DNA from: Chryseobacterium lathyri
GTDB lineage: Bacteria; Bacteroidota; Bacteroidia; Flavobacteriales; Weeksellaceae
DNA length: 64,000 bases
NCBI RefSeq assembly: GCF_003290185.1
Contig: NZ_QNFY01000006.1
Location: forward strand, 1 to 64,000
Direction of reading: 5' to 3'
The notes under the pieces are model-generated. The model did not search any database. It was not told the origin of the DNA and saw only the letters and a list, made by a program, of their open reading frames with translations. Positions 52,565 through 61,847 of the stretch are shown piece by piece (position 1 is the stretch's first letter; each line of letters starts with the position of its first letter). The position numbers were made by a program, and so were the translations under genes.

Positions 52565-54298
52565 ATGAGAATAATCCTTTTTCTGTTAATTTTTATTTCT
52601 GCGTTCAGCTCCGCACAGGACAATAAAACTACGCAGATGGACCCTTATATCCAAAATAAAGCGAAACCTACACCTGCAGTAAGACCAGAAGATAAGGTGA
52701 AAATCATCCATTCCGATGAATTTAAAAAAGACACCAAATACGAAGGAAACCAGTACATGGTAGGTCATGTTCAGATAGAACATCAGGGATCTATTCTGTA
52801 TGCTGATGAAGTTATTCTGTACAATGATCAAAGCCTTGTAAAAGCTATTGGCAATGCAAAGCTTCAAAATGCAGACGGCTCAGTGATTACTGCCCATGAA
52901 ATGGAGTACAATGGGGTTACGCAGAAAGGAGTTGCTAAAAAAGATGTCGTTCTTACCGATCCGAAACAGACCATTAAAACCGACATTCTGTATTATGACA
53001 GGCTTGCCAACCAGGCGTACTTCAATACCGGAGGAACTATTTCCGATGCGCAGAATGTTATGTATACCAAATCTGCAACCTACTTTCTTGACACCAAAAT
53101 GATCGACTTTGTTGGGAACGTTAAAATTGACAGTCCGGATTATATCATAGAAGGTCCCAATATCAAACAAAATCAAAATACAAAGGTTGCTGAGTTTTTT
53201 GGTCCTACAACAATTACCAACCGCGCCAATCCCAAAAACAGGATTTACACCGAAAGAGGAACGTATAGGATGGAAACTAAGGAGGCTTTCCTTAATAAAA
53301 ATTCCAAAATTTTTTATAACGACAAGATCCTTACAGGAGATGATATGTATTTTAACAATATCACCGGGTTCGGTAAAGCAACCGGAAATGTTACACTCGA
53401 TGATCCTATAGAAAAAAGATATATCAAAGGCGGTTACGGAGAAGTTTTTCAGAAAAAAGATTCTGCAATGATGACCAAGAGTCCCTATGCTGTTAAAATC
53501 ATGGAAAAAGACTCTATTTACTTTGCAGCAGAAAAAATTCTTTCCTACCAGAAACCTGATTCAGCAGATATTACAATAAAGAAAAGCTTTTTAAGAGCTT
53601 ACAAAAAAGCACGTATCTTCAAATCAAATGCCCAGGGGAGAGCAGATTCTATTGCATTCAATGAAACAGACGGCATCATGCATATGTATACCAACCCTAT
53701 TCTTTGGAGTGGTGAAAAACAGGTAACAGGAGATAAGGTTGAAGCTTATTTTAATACCAAGACTGAAAATATAGACTCCCTTAAAGTAATTGGAAATGCT
53801 TTCGCAATCAGCAAAGTAGATTCATTAAACCTTAAAGATGAATTTAATCAGGTAAAAGGTAAATTTATGACCGTTTACTATGAAAATAATGATATTAAGG
53901 AAGCCAGAGTAGTAGGAAATGCACAGTCAATTGTTTATGTAGACGATGTAGATCAGGAAACTAAGCAGCCTCAGAGAATAGGAATTACCCTTTCTACCTG
54001 TGGGATCATTGGAGCTTTATTTGAAGAAAGAACCTTACAGATCATATCATGCAGTATAGGGGCCAATTCAGATACCTACCCAATGAGTAAAATAGAACCT
54101 GAAAAGAGAAAGTTCCCCGATTTTAATTGGAATACCAAGGACCGCATCAGAAAATGGCAGGATATCCTTGTAGACAGCCCTAATTATGAAGAAATAAAGT
54201 ATTCCGCGGATAATGAACTGTTTAATCAGGCCCAGGAAGCAATAGACAAGGAAAGAGCTAAAGAAGAAGCCAAAAAGCCTAAACGGGTACGGAAATAG
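52565..54298 (+). CDS. OstA-like protein (LptA/LptD-type lipopolysaccharide transport homologue)
   Basis: A 577-residue exported protein (signal peptide ending SSAQD). The body is a series of OstA-type beta-strands: HVQIEHQGSILYADEVILY, GNAKLQNADGSVITAHEMEY, and similar units to about residue 480. The last 80 residues are polar, ending in a Lys/Arg/Glu tail. It is thought to form a beta-jellyroll bridge that carries LPS through the periplasm. Three bases separate it from the Fur-type gene, so they are probably cotranscribed. Confidence 0.88.
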   Translation: MRIILFLLIFISAFSSAQDNKTTQMDPYIQNKAKPTPAVRPEDKVKIIHSDEFKKDTKYEGNQYMVGHVQIEHQGSILYADEVILYNDQSLVKAIGNAKLQNADGSVITAHEMEYNGVTQKGVAKKDVVLTDPKQTIKTDILYYDRLANQAYFNTGGTISDAQNVMYTKSATYFLDTKMIDFVGNVKIDSPDYIIEGPNIKQNQNTKVAEFFGPTTITNRANPKNRIYTERGTYRMETKEAFLNKNSKIFYNDKILTGDDMYFNNITGFGKATGNVTLDDPIEKRYIKGGYGEVFQKKDSAMMTKSPYAVKIMEKDSIYFAAEKILSYQKPDSADITIKKSFLRAYKKARIFKSNAQGRADSIAFNETDGIMHMYTNPILWSGEKQVTGDKVEAYFNTKTENIDSLKVIGNAFAISKVDSLNLKDEFNQVKGKFMTVYYENNDIKEARVVGNAQSIVYVDDVDQETKQPQRIGITLSTCGIIGALFEERTLQIISCSIGANSDTYPMSKIEPEKRKFPDFNWNTKDRIRKWQDILVDSPNYEEIKYSADNELFNQAQEAIDKERAKEEAKKPKRVRK

Positions 54299-54324
54299 AC
54301 TCAATATTTTTCAACAAAGAATAA

Positions 54325-54364
54325 AAAATCACCATTTTAAATCAAAAAATGGTGATTTTCTTTA
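54325..54364 (+). terminator. Terminator of the fur-ostA operon
   Basis: A 14-base stem (AAAATCACCATTTT with AAAATGGTGATTTT) around a 7-base loop, followed by CTTTAT. Confidence 0.85.
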
Positions 54365-54541
54365 TGATGAAATGTGAAAATACGGTTGAAATGCAGTAAA
54401 ATAATTGTTTTTTTTCAATCATTACAATAGATTATTTAGTTCTCGAATGCCGCTTTAAATCTATGTTTTGTTTTTTTCATTTTTTATTTAACATTTTTTT
54501 TTATGATTTAAGCTGTAATATTTTATAAATTTAAAGGAAGA

Positions 54542-55483
54542 ATGATAAAAAAATTTAAAATGAAAATCGACTATTTCCTCTTAGTCCTTATTTGTTGCTT
54601 TATAAGGATTAACGCACAGGTTGGGATTTCGAAAGCTCCAGGTTTCCAACCCGACACAAGATCACTTTTACATGTAAAACAGGATGATAACGCAGCCAGA
54701 TTGCCAAGGGCTAACACTGCTTCAGTACTGCCGGCATCTGCTACTGGTACCACAGGAAACGGAACTCAGGGTTCTATTATCTTCAACAAAGAAACAGGAA
54801 GTATTGTTCAGAATGACGGTACGGTATGGAAAATCTCAGATCCTATTGTCACGGCCTTAAAGAACAATAAAATGGCCCGTTTTATAAGAAGCGCTGCCAT
54901 AACGGCAGATTGCGGAACGTGTGGATTGGGATGTGGAGGGGTAAACAGACTTTGCCCGCAAACAGGAGGAGCAATAGATGTTCCATTTACAAGTGCCAGC
55001 CCAAGTTATAATGATATTTCAGCAGATGTTTCTCTTGCATCGGCTACAAGTAATATTATTAATATCAAGACAAGAGGTTTGTATAAAATTTCTTTCAAAA
55101 GTGGAGCTATAGATGTTAAGACCCCGGCTTTGTGTGTAGGAGTAACAATTAATCTATACTCAAAGGTTGATTTGGAAACAAGTACTGCAGCAGCTCCTGC
55201 TACATGGAAGCCTATTACAAATAACACCACAAGTTCCACCAGCGGTGCATTATCCTTAGGAAGCTTATCTCCGGGAGCTATTGATGTAGGACAGTCATTA
55301 GTTCTTACTTATGTAGGCAGCTTTGAAGCAGGCGACAATTTAAGACTTAGGTTCTATGGGAACCAGAACATTGGAACAGGGGTTTGTACCGGCATTATTG
55401 GCGGAAATATATTGTCTTTTTCAATGAATACTACAGGAAACGCAGTGTCAGAAATCATTGTTGAAAAAATAAATATGCAATAA
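54542..55483 (+). CDS. Secreted protein, first of three with a common design
   Basis: A 313-residue protein; a second ATG at 54560 (MKIDYFLLVLICCFIRINAQ) gives a typical signal peptide and may be the true start. The N-terminal part has GSIIFNKETGSIVQNDGTVW, the short 'value shown in the test' segment found in many Bacteroidota surface proteins. The C-terminal 190 residues look like a beta-jellyroll with TRGLYKISFKSGAI, comparable to C1q/TNF-like folds. A Cys-rich loop (DCGTCGLGCGGVNRLC) is special to this copy. The next gene starts two bases later. Confidence 0.75.
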   Translation: MIKKFKMKIDYFLLVLICCFIRINAQVGISKAPGFQPDTRSLLHVKQDDNAARLPRANTASVLPASATGTTGNGTQGSIIFNKETGSIVQNDGTVWKISDPIVTALKNNKMARFIRSAAITADCGTCGLGCGGVNRLCPQTGGAIDVPFTSASPSYNDISADVSLASATSNIINIKTRGLYKISFKSGAIDVKTPALCVGVTINLYSKVDLETSTAAAPATWKPITNNTTSSTSGALSLGSLSPGAIDVGQSLVLTYVGSFEAGDNLRLRFYGNQNIGTGVCTGIIGGNILSFSMNTTGNAVSEIIVEKINMQ

Positions 55484-55484
55484 A

Positions 55485-56312
55485 ATGAAAAAGATAATAT
55501 TAATTTTAGTGTGTTTATTTCAATACGGCTTAAATGCACAGGTAGTCATTGGTGACAACATTCCCAGCAATCAGAATATATTAAAAATAAAAGACGGAAC
55601 CAGAGGAGCAATACTTCCTTATTCCAATACCTATACCACTTTTCCTAAATATGATGCTGCATCACCGGATCTCTTTAGTGATTATCCTAACCTTGTAGGA
55701 GGGCTTATATATGATAAAGCCGACGATCAATATTATAAATACGATGGCTATGCCTGGAATCCTGCAAGACAGATACAGGGAATCTTTCAGCCTAAAGGTT
55801 CAAGATTGGGAATTTCTTCCGGGATTACAATCCCCTGCCTGGCTTTTGGTCTTGGAATATGCCTTTCCTTAGGATCTCCCCAGTATCTTGCACCGGATGA
55901 TAAAAGCCAGGTTCTTGTTGATAACCTTCTTATGAAAAATGCAAGTTCGGTGACCATAAAACAAAATGGAATGTATGACGTAGCAGCAGCTCTAGGTTTT
56001 ACCGGGGGCAGTGTGGGAGCCCAGATAGGTGTTACAGAATTTAAATTGACACTGCAGGTTAAATATACTCCGGCTTCGGCTTGGGAAACTGTTGTTACCA
56101 AGAGTAATTATTCTATTATATTTATCATTGATACTCAGGGAAGTAAAACATCCAGTTTTTCCCAAACAATATCCTTACCTGCTGGTGCAGAACTGAGAGT
56201 TGTTCCAACGATAACAACTATTGGGGGGTCCGGAGGATCTCTTGCTGCATACGGAACGGATAGCAGTTCTATCAACTCATATATTGGAGCTCGTTTAATT
56301 AAAGCTTATTAG
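55485..56312 (+). CDS. Secreted protein, second of three with a common design
   Basis: A 275-residue protein with a signal peptide (KKIILILVCLFQYGLNAQ). GGLIYDKADDQYYKYDGYAW corresponds to GSIIFNKETGSIVQNDGTVW in the gene before. The C-terminal part has IKQNGMYDVAAALGFTGG, FKLTLQVKYTPASAWETVV and a final LAAYGTDSSSINSYIGARL, again jellyroll-like. It overlaps the next gene by one base. Function unknown. Confidence 0.75.
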   Translation: MKKIILILVCLFQYGLNAQVVIGDNIPSNQNILKIKDGTRGAILPYSNTYTTFPKYDAASPDLFSDYPNLVGGLIYDKADDQYYKYDGYAWNPARQIQGIFQPKGSRLGISSGITIPCLAFGLGICLSLGSPQYLAPDDKSQVLVDNLLMKNASSVTIKQNGMYDVAAALGFTGGSVGAQIGVTEFKLTLQVKYTPASAWETVVTKSNYSIIFIIDTQGSKTSSFSQTISLPAGAELRVVPTITTIGGSGGSLAAYGTDSSSINSYIGARLIKAY

Positions 56313-57091
56313 TGATGAAAAAATATATATTCTGCCTGTTCTTGTTGGCATTAAACATGTACAGTGCGCAAGTTAGTTTTACAAACATACCCAATCCTGA
56401 TTCTAATGCTAATGGTAACGATCAGGTAATGATGTATATAACAAATGTAAATGAAGCGACCGGAGTTAAAGGTTTTGGTTTACCCGCTGTGGAAACCGAC
56501 ACCGACTTACCCTATACCGGGATAAATGCTCCTGCCACAAGGATAGAAGTTTTAAGAGGTATGCTCATATTTGTGAAAAGTACAGGCCAGGTAATGGTAT
56601 TCGACGGGCTTGTGTGGAGCAAAGCCTTTGAAATTGAATCTGATAATATTTCCAGGTTTACGATAAATCCTGTCAATACGACTTCAGGTTCTGTAATGTT
56701 GCCTATTAATTCCTTAATTGACAAGCCTAATTTTTTAGCAGATCCGTTAAAGCTTAAAACAAATGTTCCGACAACAGGTGCAGATCTAAACAGGCTTTAT
56801 ATCCGTCAAAGTGGTTTGTACAGAATTAATGTAAGCCTGAACTTTACAGGTGCTGCAGGTACATTTAGCAGCAGACTGGGAGCAAGTTTATATGTCAACG
56901 ATGCCAAGAGATTCCAGCTTTTGGAAAATGCGGTGAATTTTGATGGCACGGTCAGAAAAATCAGCCTGGATTTTTCAGTGTATGCAGTTCAGGGACAGTA
57001 TATTACTTTAGAGGCTATTTCTGAAGTCGGGGGAACAACTGCTTATAATGTGATTAACAACAGTTATGTAACAGTCGAAAAAGTACTTTAA
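56312..57091 (+). CDS. Secreted protein, third of three with a common design
   Basis: A 259-residue protein; signal peptide KKYIFCLFLLALNMYSAQ. RGMLIFVKSTGQVMVFDGLV is the equivalent of the segment in the two upstream genes, and IRQSGLYRINVSLNFTGAAG that of their first jellyroll strands. Its start codon shares one base with the upstream stop (56312). The three genes form a tight operon and probably build one surface structure or are diversified versions of one protein. Confidence 0.75.
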   Translation: MMKKYIFCLFLLALNMYSAQVSFTNIPNPDSNANGNDQVMMYITNVNEATGVKGFGLPAVETDTDLPYTGINAPATRIEVLRGMLIFVKSTGQVMVFDGLVWSKAFEIESDNISRFTINPVNTTSGSVMLPINSLIDKPNFLADPLKLKTNVPTTGADLNRLYIRQSGLYRINVSLNFTGAAGTFSSRLGASLYVNDAKRFQLLENAVNFDGTVRKISLDFSVYAVQGQYITLEAISEVGGTTAYNVINNSYVTVEKVL

Positions 57092-57123
57092 ATTAGTCTT
57101 CTACTTTTTATTATTTATATTAA

Positions 57124-57157
57124 ATTACCCTTGAGATCATCAGGGGTGATTTTTTTA
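57124..57157 (+). terminator. Terminator of the three-gene secreted-protein operon
   Basis: ATTACCCTTGA pairs with TCAGGGGTGAT (with G-T pairs) and runs into TTTTTTA. Confidence 0.75.
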
Positions 57158-57220
57158 TTCCCGACAGATAATTTCTACATGTGCTGAATCTTTTTTAGCT
57201 TTGCTGAAAATTTTTGCGAA

Positions 57221-58402
57221 ATGGAAATGCATAAAGACTTTTTTATATATCAGGCACAGACCACAAAATTTGCCGCAGGTTTTGAAGTGGAAAAAGCAGA
57301 AGGAAGTTATATCTACGGAACAGATGGAAAAAAATATCTGGATTTCGTGGCAGGCGTTTCTGCCAATACTTTAGGGCATTCACATCCTAAAGTGGTGGAA
57401 GCCATTAAGGAGCAGGCAGATAAATACCTGCATGTAATGGTATATGGAGAATATGCACAGGAAAAACCTGTAGCATTGTGCAAACTTCTTGCAGAAGCCA
57501 CCCCCGATCCCCTGGAAATTACCTACCTGGTAAACAGTGGGGCAGAAGCTATTGACGGAAGTCTTAAGCTGGCTAAGCGTTATACAGGAAGAGAAGAAAT
57601 TGTTTCCTTTAAAAATTCATATCACGGTAACACGCACGGCGCATTGAGTGTGTCCGGAAACGAAACCCATAAAAGAGAATTCCGCCCGTTGTTGCCTATG
57701 GTCAGCTTTATAGAATTCAACAATGAAAATGATCTGGATAAAATTACAGATAAAACTGCCTGTGTGATTCTTGAAACCATTCAGGGAGCAGCAGGATTTT
57801 TAGTTCCGGAAGGCGATTATTTAATCAAGCTTAAAAGAAGATGTGAAGAAGTAGGTGCACTTCTGATCCTTGATGAAATTCAGCCCGGGTTTGGCAGAAC
57901 CGGGAAATTATTCTCTTTCGAGCATTTCGGAATTGTTCCCGATATCCTTGTTATGGGGAAAGGAATGGGCGGAGGAGTGCCGGTAGGTGCTTTTATGAGC
58001 TCCAGGGAAATTATGGAAACCTTGTCACATTCACCAAAGTTGGGACATATTACAACATTTGGAGGCAATCCTCTAATTGCAGCCGCCAGTTATGCTACCT
58101 TGAAAGAAGTTTTAGAAAGCGGTCTGATGGATGAAACCGTAGAAAAAGAAAAACTGTTCAGAGAACTGCTTGTCCATCCAAAGATTAAAAATATCAACGG
58201 AAAAGGCTTAATGCTGGCCGTAAATCTCAGAACACCAGAATATACCCTTGAAGTGGCTAAAAAGTGTATGGAAAAGGGGCTTATTGTATTTTGGCAGCTC
58301 TACAGAAATGAATACATGAGAATTTCGCCGCCACTTACTATTTCGATGGATGAAATCAGACAGGGTTGCCAGATCATTCTGGATGTTTTAAATGAAAAAT
58401 AG
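57221..58402 (+). CDS. Class III pyridoxal-phosphate aminotransferase
   Basis: A 393-residue enzyme of the acetylornithine/4-aminobutyrate aminotransferase type. Motifs: YLDFVAGVSANTLGHSHPKV, NSGAEAIDGSLKLAKRYTGR, ILDEIQPGFGRTGKLF with the PLP-ring Asp, and PDILVMGKGMGGGVPVGAFM with the Schiff-base Lys. The substrate cannot be fixed from sequence; it is annotated in related genomes as an aspartate aminotransferase family protein. Confidence 0.92.
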   Translation: MEMHKDFFIYQAQTTKFAAGFEVEKAEGSYIYGTDGKKYLDFVAGVSANTLGHSHPKVVEAIKEQADKYLHVMVYGEYAQEKPVALCKLLAEATPDPLEITYLVNSGAEAIDGSLKLAKRYTGREEIVSFKNSYHGNTHGALSVSGNETHKREFRPLLPMVSFIEFNNENDLDKITDKTACVILETIQGAAGFLVPEGDYLIKLKRRCEEVGALLILDEIQPGFGRTGKLFSFEHFGIVPDILVMGKGMGGGVPVGAFMSSREIMETLSHSPKLGHITTFGGNPLIAAASYATLKEVLESGLMDETVEKEKLFRELLVHPKIKNINGKGLMLAVNLRTPEYTLEVAKKCMEKGLIVFWQLYRNEYMRISPPLTISMDEIRQGCQIILDVLNEK

Positions 58403-58407
58403 ACGAT

Positions 58408-58436
58408 AAAACTCTCCATTTTGGAGAGTTTTTTTA
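58408..58436 (+). terminator. Terminator of the class III aminotransferase gene
   Basis: AAACTCTCCA pairs with TGGAGAGTTT and is followed by TTTTTAT. Confidence 0.85.
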
Positions 58437-58590
58437 TGTATTACATGGCAGTTTTTGGACTGAAAATTATATTCATAAAATATTTAAAAGCTGTGATAAA
58501 TATCATGAAGATTCTTTAAAAAAATAACCGCTTTTTAGTGTAATAAAAAAATTAATTTATATATTGCGGGACGATAAAAACAAAGATTAT

Positions 58591-58977
58591 ATGGCTAAAC
58601 ATAAAGTCCATTACGAATTTCCAATGCATTGTTTATCAGAGATTTTATACGAATATCTGGCGACGGCAGAGGGATTATCTGAATGGTTTGCGGATGAGGT
58701 AACAGAGAAAGGCGATGATTTCTTTTTTAGCTGGGGAGGAGGACCTGCTGAAAAGGCCACTTTGATTAGATATAAGCCTGAAGGTTTCGTTCGTTTCAGA
58801 TGGGAAGAAGATGAGGGAACTAAAAATTTCTTTGAAATGACTATCACAATAGATGATATTACAGAAGATTTGGCTTTAAATATTACAGATTTCTGTGAAG
58901 AAGGTGGTGAAGAAGAAAATGCACTGTATTGGGAAAACCTTATAGAAAACCTTAGAATAAAATTAGGTGCGGCATAA
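58591..58977 (+). CDS. START-like domain protein
   Basis: The ATG at 58591 (MAKHKVHYEFPMHCLSEILY) is the likely start, giving 128 residues; the in-frame TTG at 58564 is too far upstream. The acidic START/Bet v 1-like fold protein has YLATAEGLSEWFADEV and FFFSWGGGPAEKATLIRYKP. It lacks a signal peptide. It lies 11 bases before a class IV aminotransferase-like gene. The ligand is unknown. Confidence 0.82.
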   Translation: MAKHKVHYEFPMHCLSEILYEYLATAEGLSEWFADEVTEKGDDFFFSWGGGPAEKATLIRYKPEGFVRFRWEEDEGTKNFFEMTITIDDITEDLALNITDFCEEGGEEENALYWENLIENLRIKLGAA

Positions 58978-58988
58978 GCCGTACACTA

Positions 58989-59864
58989 TTGAATGGTAAA
59001 ACTGATGAACGATTTATCGTTCATTATTTTTTTATAAATAAATCACTTCAAAAATTGGAAAATCAATATTTTACATCAGACGGATTAAATGTAAAGAACA
59101 GAGCGTTCCTTTTGGGCGACGCAGTGAAGGTTTCTTTCTTCGTGAGAAACGGAGAATTGATTATGGATGAGGAATGTTATTTCTTCTTAATGGCCTCCAT
59201 GAGAAAAATGAGAATGAATATTCCGCTTACCTATACCCTGGAATTTTTTCAGACCCTTTTTCATAAAGATGTTATTGATGGCAGAGGAATAAAAAATGGA
59301 ATAATCAATTTTCAGGTTTTCAGAAATAATGATGCGGTGACCGTTTCAAAATCTTCCGTATCATATTTTTATGAAGTAACGGAATCGGACGATGTACTTG
59401 CGGTTCACCAGAGAGCACTGGAAATGGATCTTATCAAGGAAATCAATGTAAACAATAATTTGTTAAGCAATATCAGGGTTCATTGTCCGGAAAATATTTA
59501 CGGAGGCATTTATGCGGAAGAAAATGATTTGGATGATGTCATTCTGCTTAATCCGAACAAAAGGATTGCGCGTACAACTTCCGGAAATTTATTATTTTTA
59601 GAAGGAAATGTCATAAAAGTTCCCAAGCAGTCCGAAGGGGCATACATCTCTCCTTTGATGGAGAATTTCGTGACTTTCTTACATAAAAATAACCTTGCCG
59701 ATGTTCAGGAACATGAGATAATAGCTTTTGAATCACAAAAGGCAGAAGAGATTTTAATGATCTCTGATGAGAAAGGCATATTTTGTGTAGGTAAAATAAG
59801 AAATAAGACTTTTGAAAGTTCCCGTTTTATAGAAATGGTGGAAAGCTGGAAGAATAGTTTTTAA
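58989..59864 (+). CDS. Class IV aminotransferase-like protein, probably lacking the catalytic lysine
   Basis: A 291-residue protein of the branched-chain aminotransferase/4-amino-4-deoxychorismate lyase fold (TTG start). The order of elements fits: NRAFLLGDAVKVSFFVRNGE, a central NNLLSNIRVH and DVILLNPNKRIARTTSGNLL before GNVIKVP. In active members the central segment reads K(T/S/H)xN, and the Lys binds PLP; here it reads INVNNN, so the Lys appears to be replaced. It may be a non-catalytic homologue; only an alignment can confirm it. Confidence 0.75.
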   Translation: MNGKTDERFIVHYFFINKSLQKLENQYFTSDGLNVKNRAFLLGDAVKVSFFVRNGELIMDEECYFFLMASMRKMRMNIPLTYTLEFFQTLFHKDVIDGRGIKNGIINFQVFRNNDAVTVSKSSVSYFYEVTESDDVLAVHQRALEMDLIKEINVNNNLLSNIRVHCPENIYGGIYAEENDLDDVILLNPNKRIARTTSGNLLFLEGNVIKVPKQSEGAYISPLMENFVTFLHKNNLADVQEHEIIAFESQKAEEILMISDEKGIFCVGKIRNKTFESSRFIEMVESWKNSF

Positions 59865-59871
59865 AATTGAC

Positions 59872-59918
59872 AAACCCGGTAAACAACAAAGTACCCAAGT
59901 CCTTTACCGGGTTTTATT
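59872..59918 (+). terminator. Terminator between convergent aminotransferase-like and amidase genes
   Basis: AAACCCGGTAAA pairs with TTTACCGGGTTT around a 19-base loop, then TTATTC. It can serve both directions. Confidence 0.7.
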
Positions 59919-59944
59919 CTGAATAATCAGAAATTGTTTCTTAT

Positions 59945-60526
59945 TTAGTATTCACGGATGATCTCTGTGAATTTTTGAGCGATTTCTTTCTGTCCGTTTT
60001 CGCTGGTAACATATTCCCTGTCTTTAGTATTATTAATAAAGCCAAGTTCTACCAATACTGCAGGAGCTTTTGTTTCTCTCAGCATGTGGAGATTACGTTC
60101 CTCGATTTTAGCGACATTAAATTTCTTTGAAATTTTTTCTGCAAGTTTTTTTGAGCCGTCAGTATTCTGAATATACACTTCAGTTCCCTGTTTTGGAGTT
60201 TCCTTGTGAGGACTGCTATTCATATGAAGAGAAATAACAATTTCAGGGTTCAGCTTGTTGATTATGGCTGTTCTATCCTGAAGGGTTGGAGATGTGTCAG
60301 AATCCCGCGTCAATACCACTTCATACTGATCATGATTTTCACTCAGTTTCTGGATCTCTCTGGCAATATTTATTGTAATATCTTTTTCGGAGAATTTATC
60401 GAATACTGACCCCATATCATTTCCGCCATGTCCGGCATCAATGACAATATACTTTTTATTGATAGGAGTAAATGATAAAAATGAAGCAGAAAAGACTGAT
60501 AAAGCAAGTAATTTGATTCCTTTCAT
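59945..60526 (-). CDS. N-acetylmuramoyl-L-alanine amidase
   Basis: A 193-residue exported Amidase_3 zinc enzyme (N-terminal hydrophobic segment LLALSVFSASFLSF). YIVIDAGHGGNDMGSVFDKF carries the first His ligand, followed by SEKDITINIAREI with the Glu; SLHMNSSPHKE holds a second His, and AVLVELGFINNTKDREYV the catalytic Glu. It cleaves the bond between MurNAc and the stem peptide. Confidence 0.92.
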   Translation of the reverse strand: MKGIKLLALSVFSASFLSFTPINKKYIVIDAGHGGNDMGSVFDKFSEKDITINIAREIQKLSENHDQYEVVLTRDSDTSPTLQDRTAIINKLNPEIVISLHMNSSPHKETPKQGTEVYIQNTDGSKKLAEKISKKFNVAKIEERNLHMLRETKAPAVLVELGFINNTKDREYVTSENGQKEIAQKFTEIIREY

Positions 60527-60632
60527 GTCAGTGGTTTTGGTTTTTCAAATAACGTGAATTCTTTCTTTAAAATTGGTTAACATAATCTTAAAATTTGTTA
60601 ATGTTTTTAAAGTGTATCAGATAGGAATTCAG

Positions 60633-61181
60633 CTAGTTAAGAGAAATGTCTTCAGGGGAATTGGCCCATAGCAGATATTCCCCGCCGAGGTTCTGCATAA
60701 TCGACTTCCAGAGGGTCTGATCATTAGGAAGTGTATAGTCTAAATTATAAATATCTACTACAGTCCACATCTTCCTCTGTATCTCATCATCCAGCTGTCC
60801 GGCAGACCATCCTGAGTATCCTGAGAAAATTTTCACATCATTGATGCTGAGTTCTTTATTAAGAACAGCACTGATAATGCTTTCAATGTCTTCCGTAATA
60901 TAAAATCCCTTACTGATCTCAGAATAGACCTCCGTAACCTTTTTTTCTTTAACGATAAAAAAGACCTTGTCGTTTTCCACAGGACCACCATCATAAACCT
61001 CTATTTTGAAATCAAAAAAGTTTTTGAACTTACTACTCATCTGGCTGTTTTTTTTGTTCAATATCAAACCAAATGCCCCGCTTTCGTTATGCTCAACGAT
61101 CAACACCACCGATCTCGAAAAAATATCGCCGGAAATGTCAGGTGTGGAAATTAATATTTTACCTTTGTATGAGTAATTCAT
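60633..61181 (-). CDS. YqgE/AlgH family protein
   Basis: The ATG at 61181 (MNYSYKGKILISTPDISGDI) is chosen; upstream codons of the open frame cross the promoter and the divergent gene. The 182-residue protein has FSRSVVLIVEHNESGAFGLI, VYDGGPVENDKVFFI and FSGYSGWSAGQLDDEI, all diagnostic for YqgE (UPF0301). Function is not known. It is divergent from pdxH. Confidence 0.92.
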   Translation of the reverse strand: MNYSYKGKILISTPDISGDIFSRSVVLIVEHNESGAFGLILNKKNSQMSSKFKNFFDFKIEVYDGGPVENDKVFFIVKEKKVTEVYSEISKGFYITEDIESIISAVLNKELSINDVKIFSGYSGWSAGQLDDEIQRKMWTVVDIYNLDYTLPNDQTLWKSIMQNLGGEYLLWANSPEDISLN

Positions 61182-61184
61182 ACT

Positions 61185-61192
61185 CAAATTTA
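61185..61192 (-). promoter_or_regulatory. -7 box before yqgE
   Basis: TAAATTTG on the minus strand ends three bases before the ATG at 61181, another candidate leaderless promoter. Confidence 0.4.
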
Positions 61193-61205
61193 ATAAAAAA
61201 TATTT

Positions 61206-61847
61206 ATGGAAAACCTGCACGACAAGAGAAAAGTGTATGAGAAATCCCAACTTATTGAAAGTGAGATAAAACAAAATCCCATTGAACAGTTTAGAGACTG
61301 GTTTCTCGAGGCCAGCAATAGTCCGGCGGTCTCAGAAGCCAATGCCATGGCTGTTTCTACTTTAGAGGAAGATGGATGTCCGAGGACCAGAATGGTGCTG
61401 CTTAAGGAATATACTTATGAAGGATTTATTTTCTATACCAACTATACCAGCAGAAAAGGAAAAGCAATAGAAAACAACCATAAGGCCTGTCTTAGTTTTT
61501 TCTGGCCAAATCTCGAAAGGCAGATCATTATTAAAGCAGATCTTGAAAGAATTGCAGAAAACCTGAGTGACGGATATTTCCATTCAAGGCCTAAAGGAAG
61601 TCAGCTTGGAGCGGTCGTTTCCCCCCAAAGTCAGGCAATTCCGAACAGGGAGTTTCTGGAAGAAAAGTTAAAAGAACTGGAAAAAGAATATGAAACCGGT
61701 GAGGTTCCAAGACCTGCTAACTGGGGCGGATATATTGCAAAGCCCTATGAGATTGAATTCTGGCAAGGAAGACCCAACCGCCTTCATGACAGAATTGTTT
61801 ATCGGCTTGAAGACCTGGACTGGAAAATTTCTAGATTGGCACCATAG
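61206..61847 (+). CDS. pdxH: Pyridoxamine 5'-phosphate oxidase
   Basis: A 213-residue FMN-dependent enzyme that makes pyridoxal 5'-phosphate from the pyridoxine or pyridoxamine phosphates. PIEQFRDWFLEASNSP, EANAMAVSTLEEDGCPRTRM, then VLLKEYTYEGFIFYTNYTSR, SFFWPNLERQIIIKA and the C-terminal FWQGRPNRLHDRIVY (PLP/FMN site) are diagnostic. The gene is divergent from yqgE with a 24-base gap. Confidence 0.95.
   Translation: MENLHDKRKVYEKSQLIESEIKQNPIEQFRDWFLEASNSPAVSEANAMAVSTLEEDGCPRTRMVLLKEYTYEGFIFYTNYTSRKGKAIENNHKACLSFFWPNLERQIIIKADLERIAENLSDGYFHSRPKGSQLGAVVSPQSQAIPNREFLEEKLKELEKEYETGEVPRPANWGGYIAKPYEIEFWQGRPNRLHDRIVYRLEDLDWKISRLAP

Noticed and set aside
61182..61274. Longer N-terminus of YqgE
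   Set aside because: The added residues cross the divergent pdxH start and the -7 box, and YqgE proteins normally begin close to the Gly-x-Leu-Leu-Ile-Ser segment.
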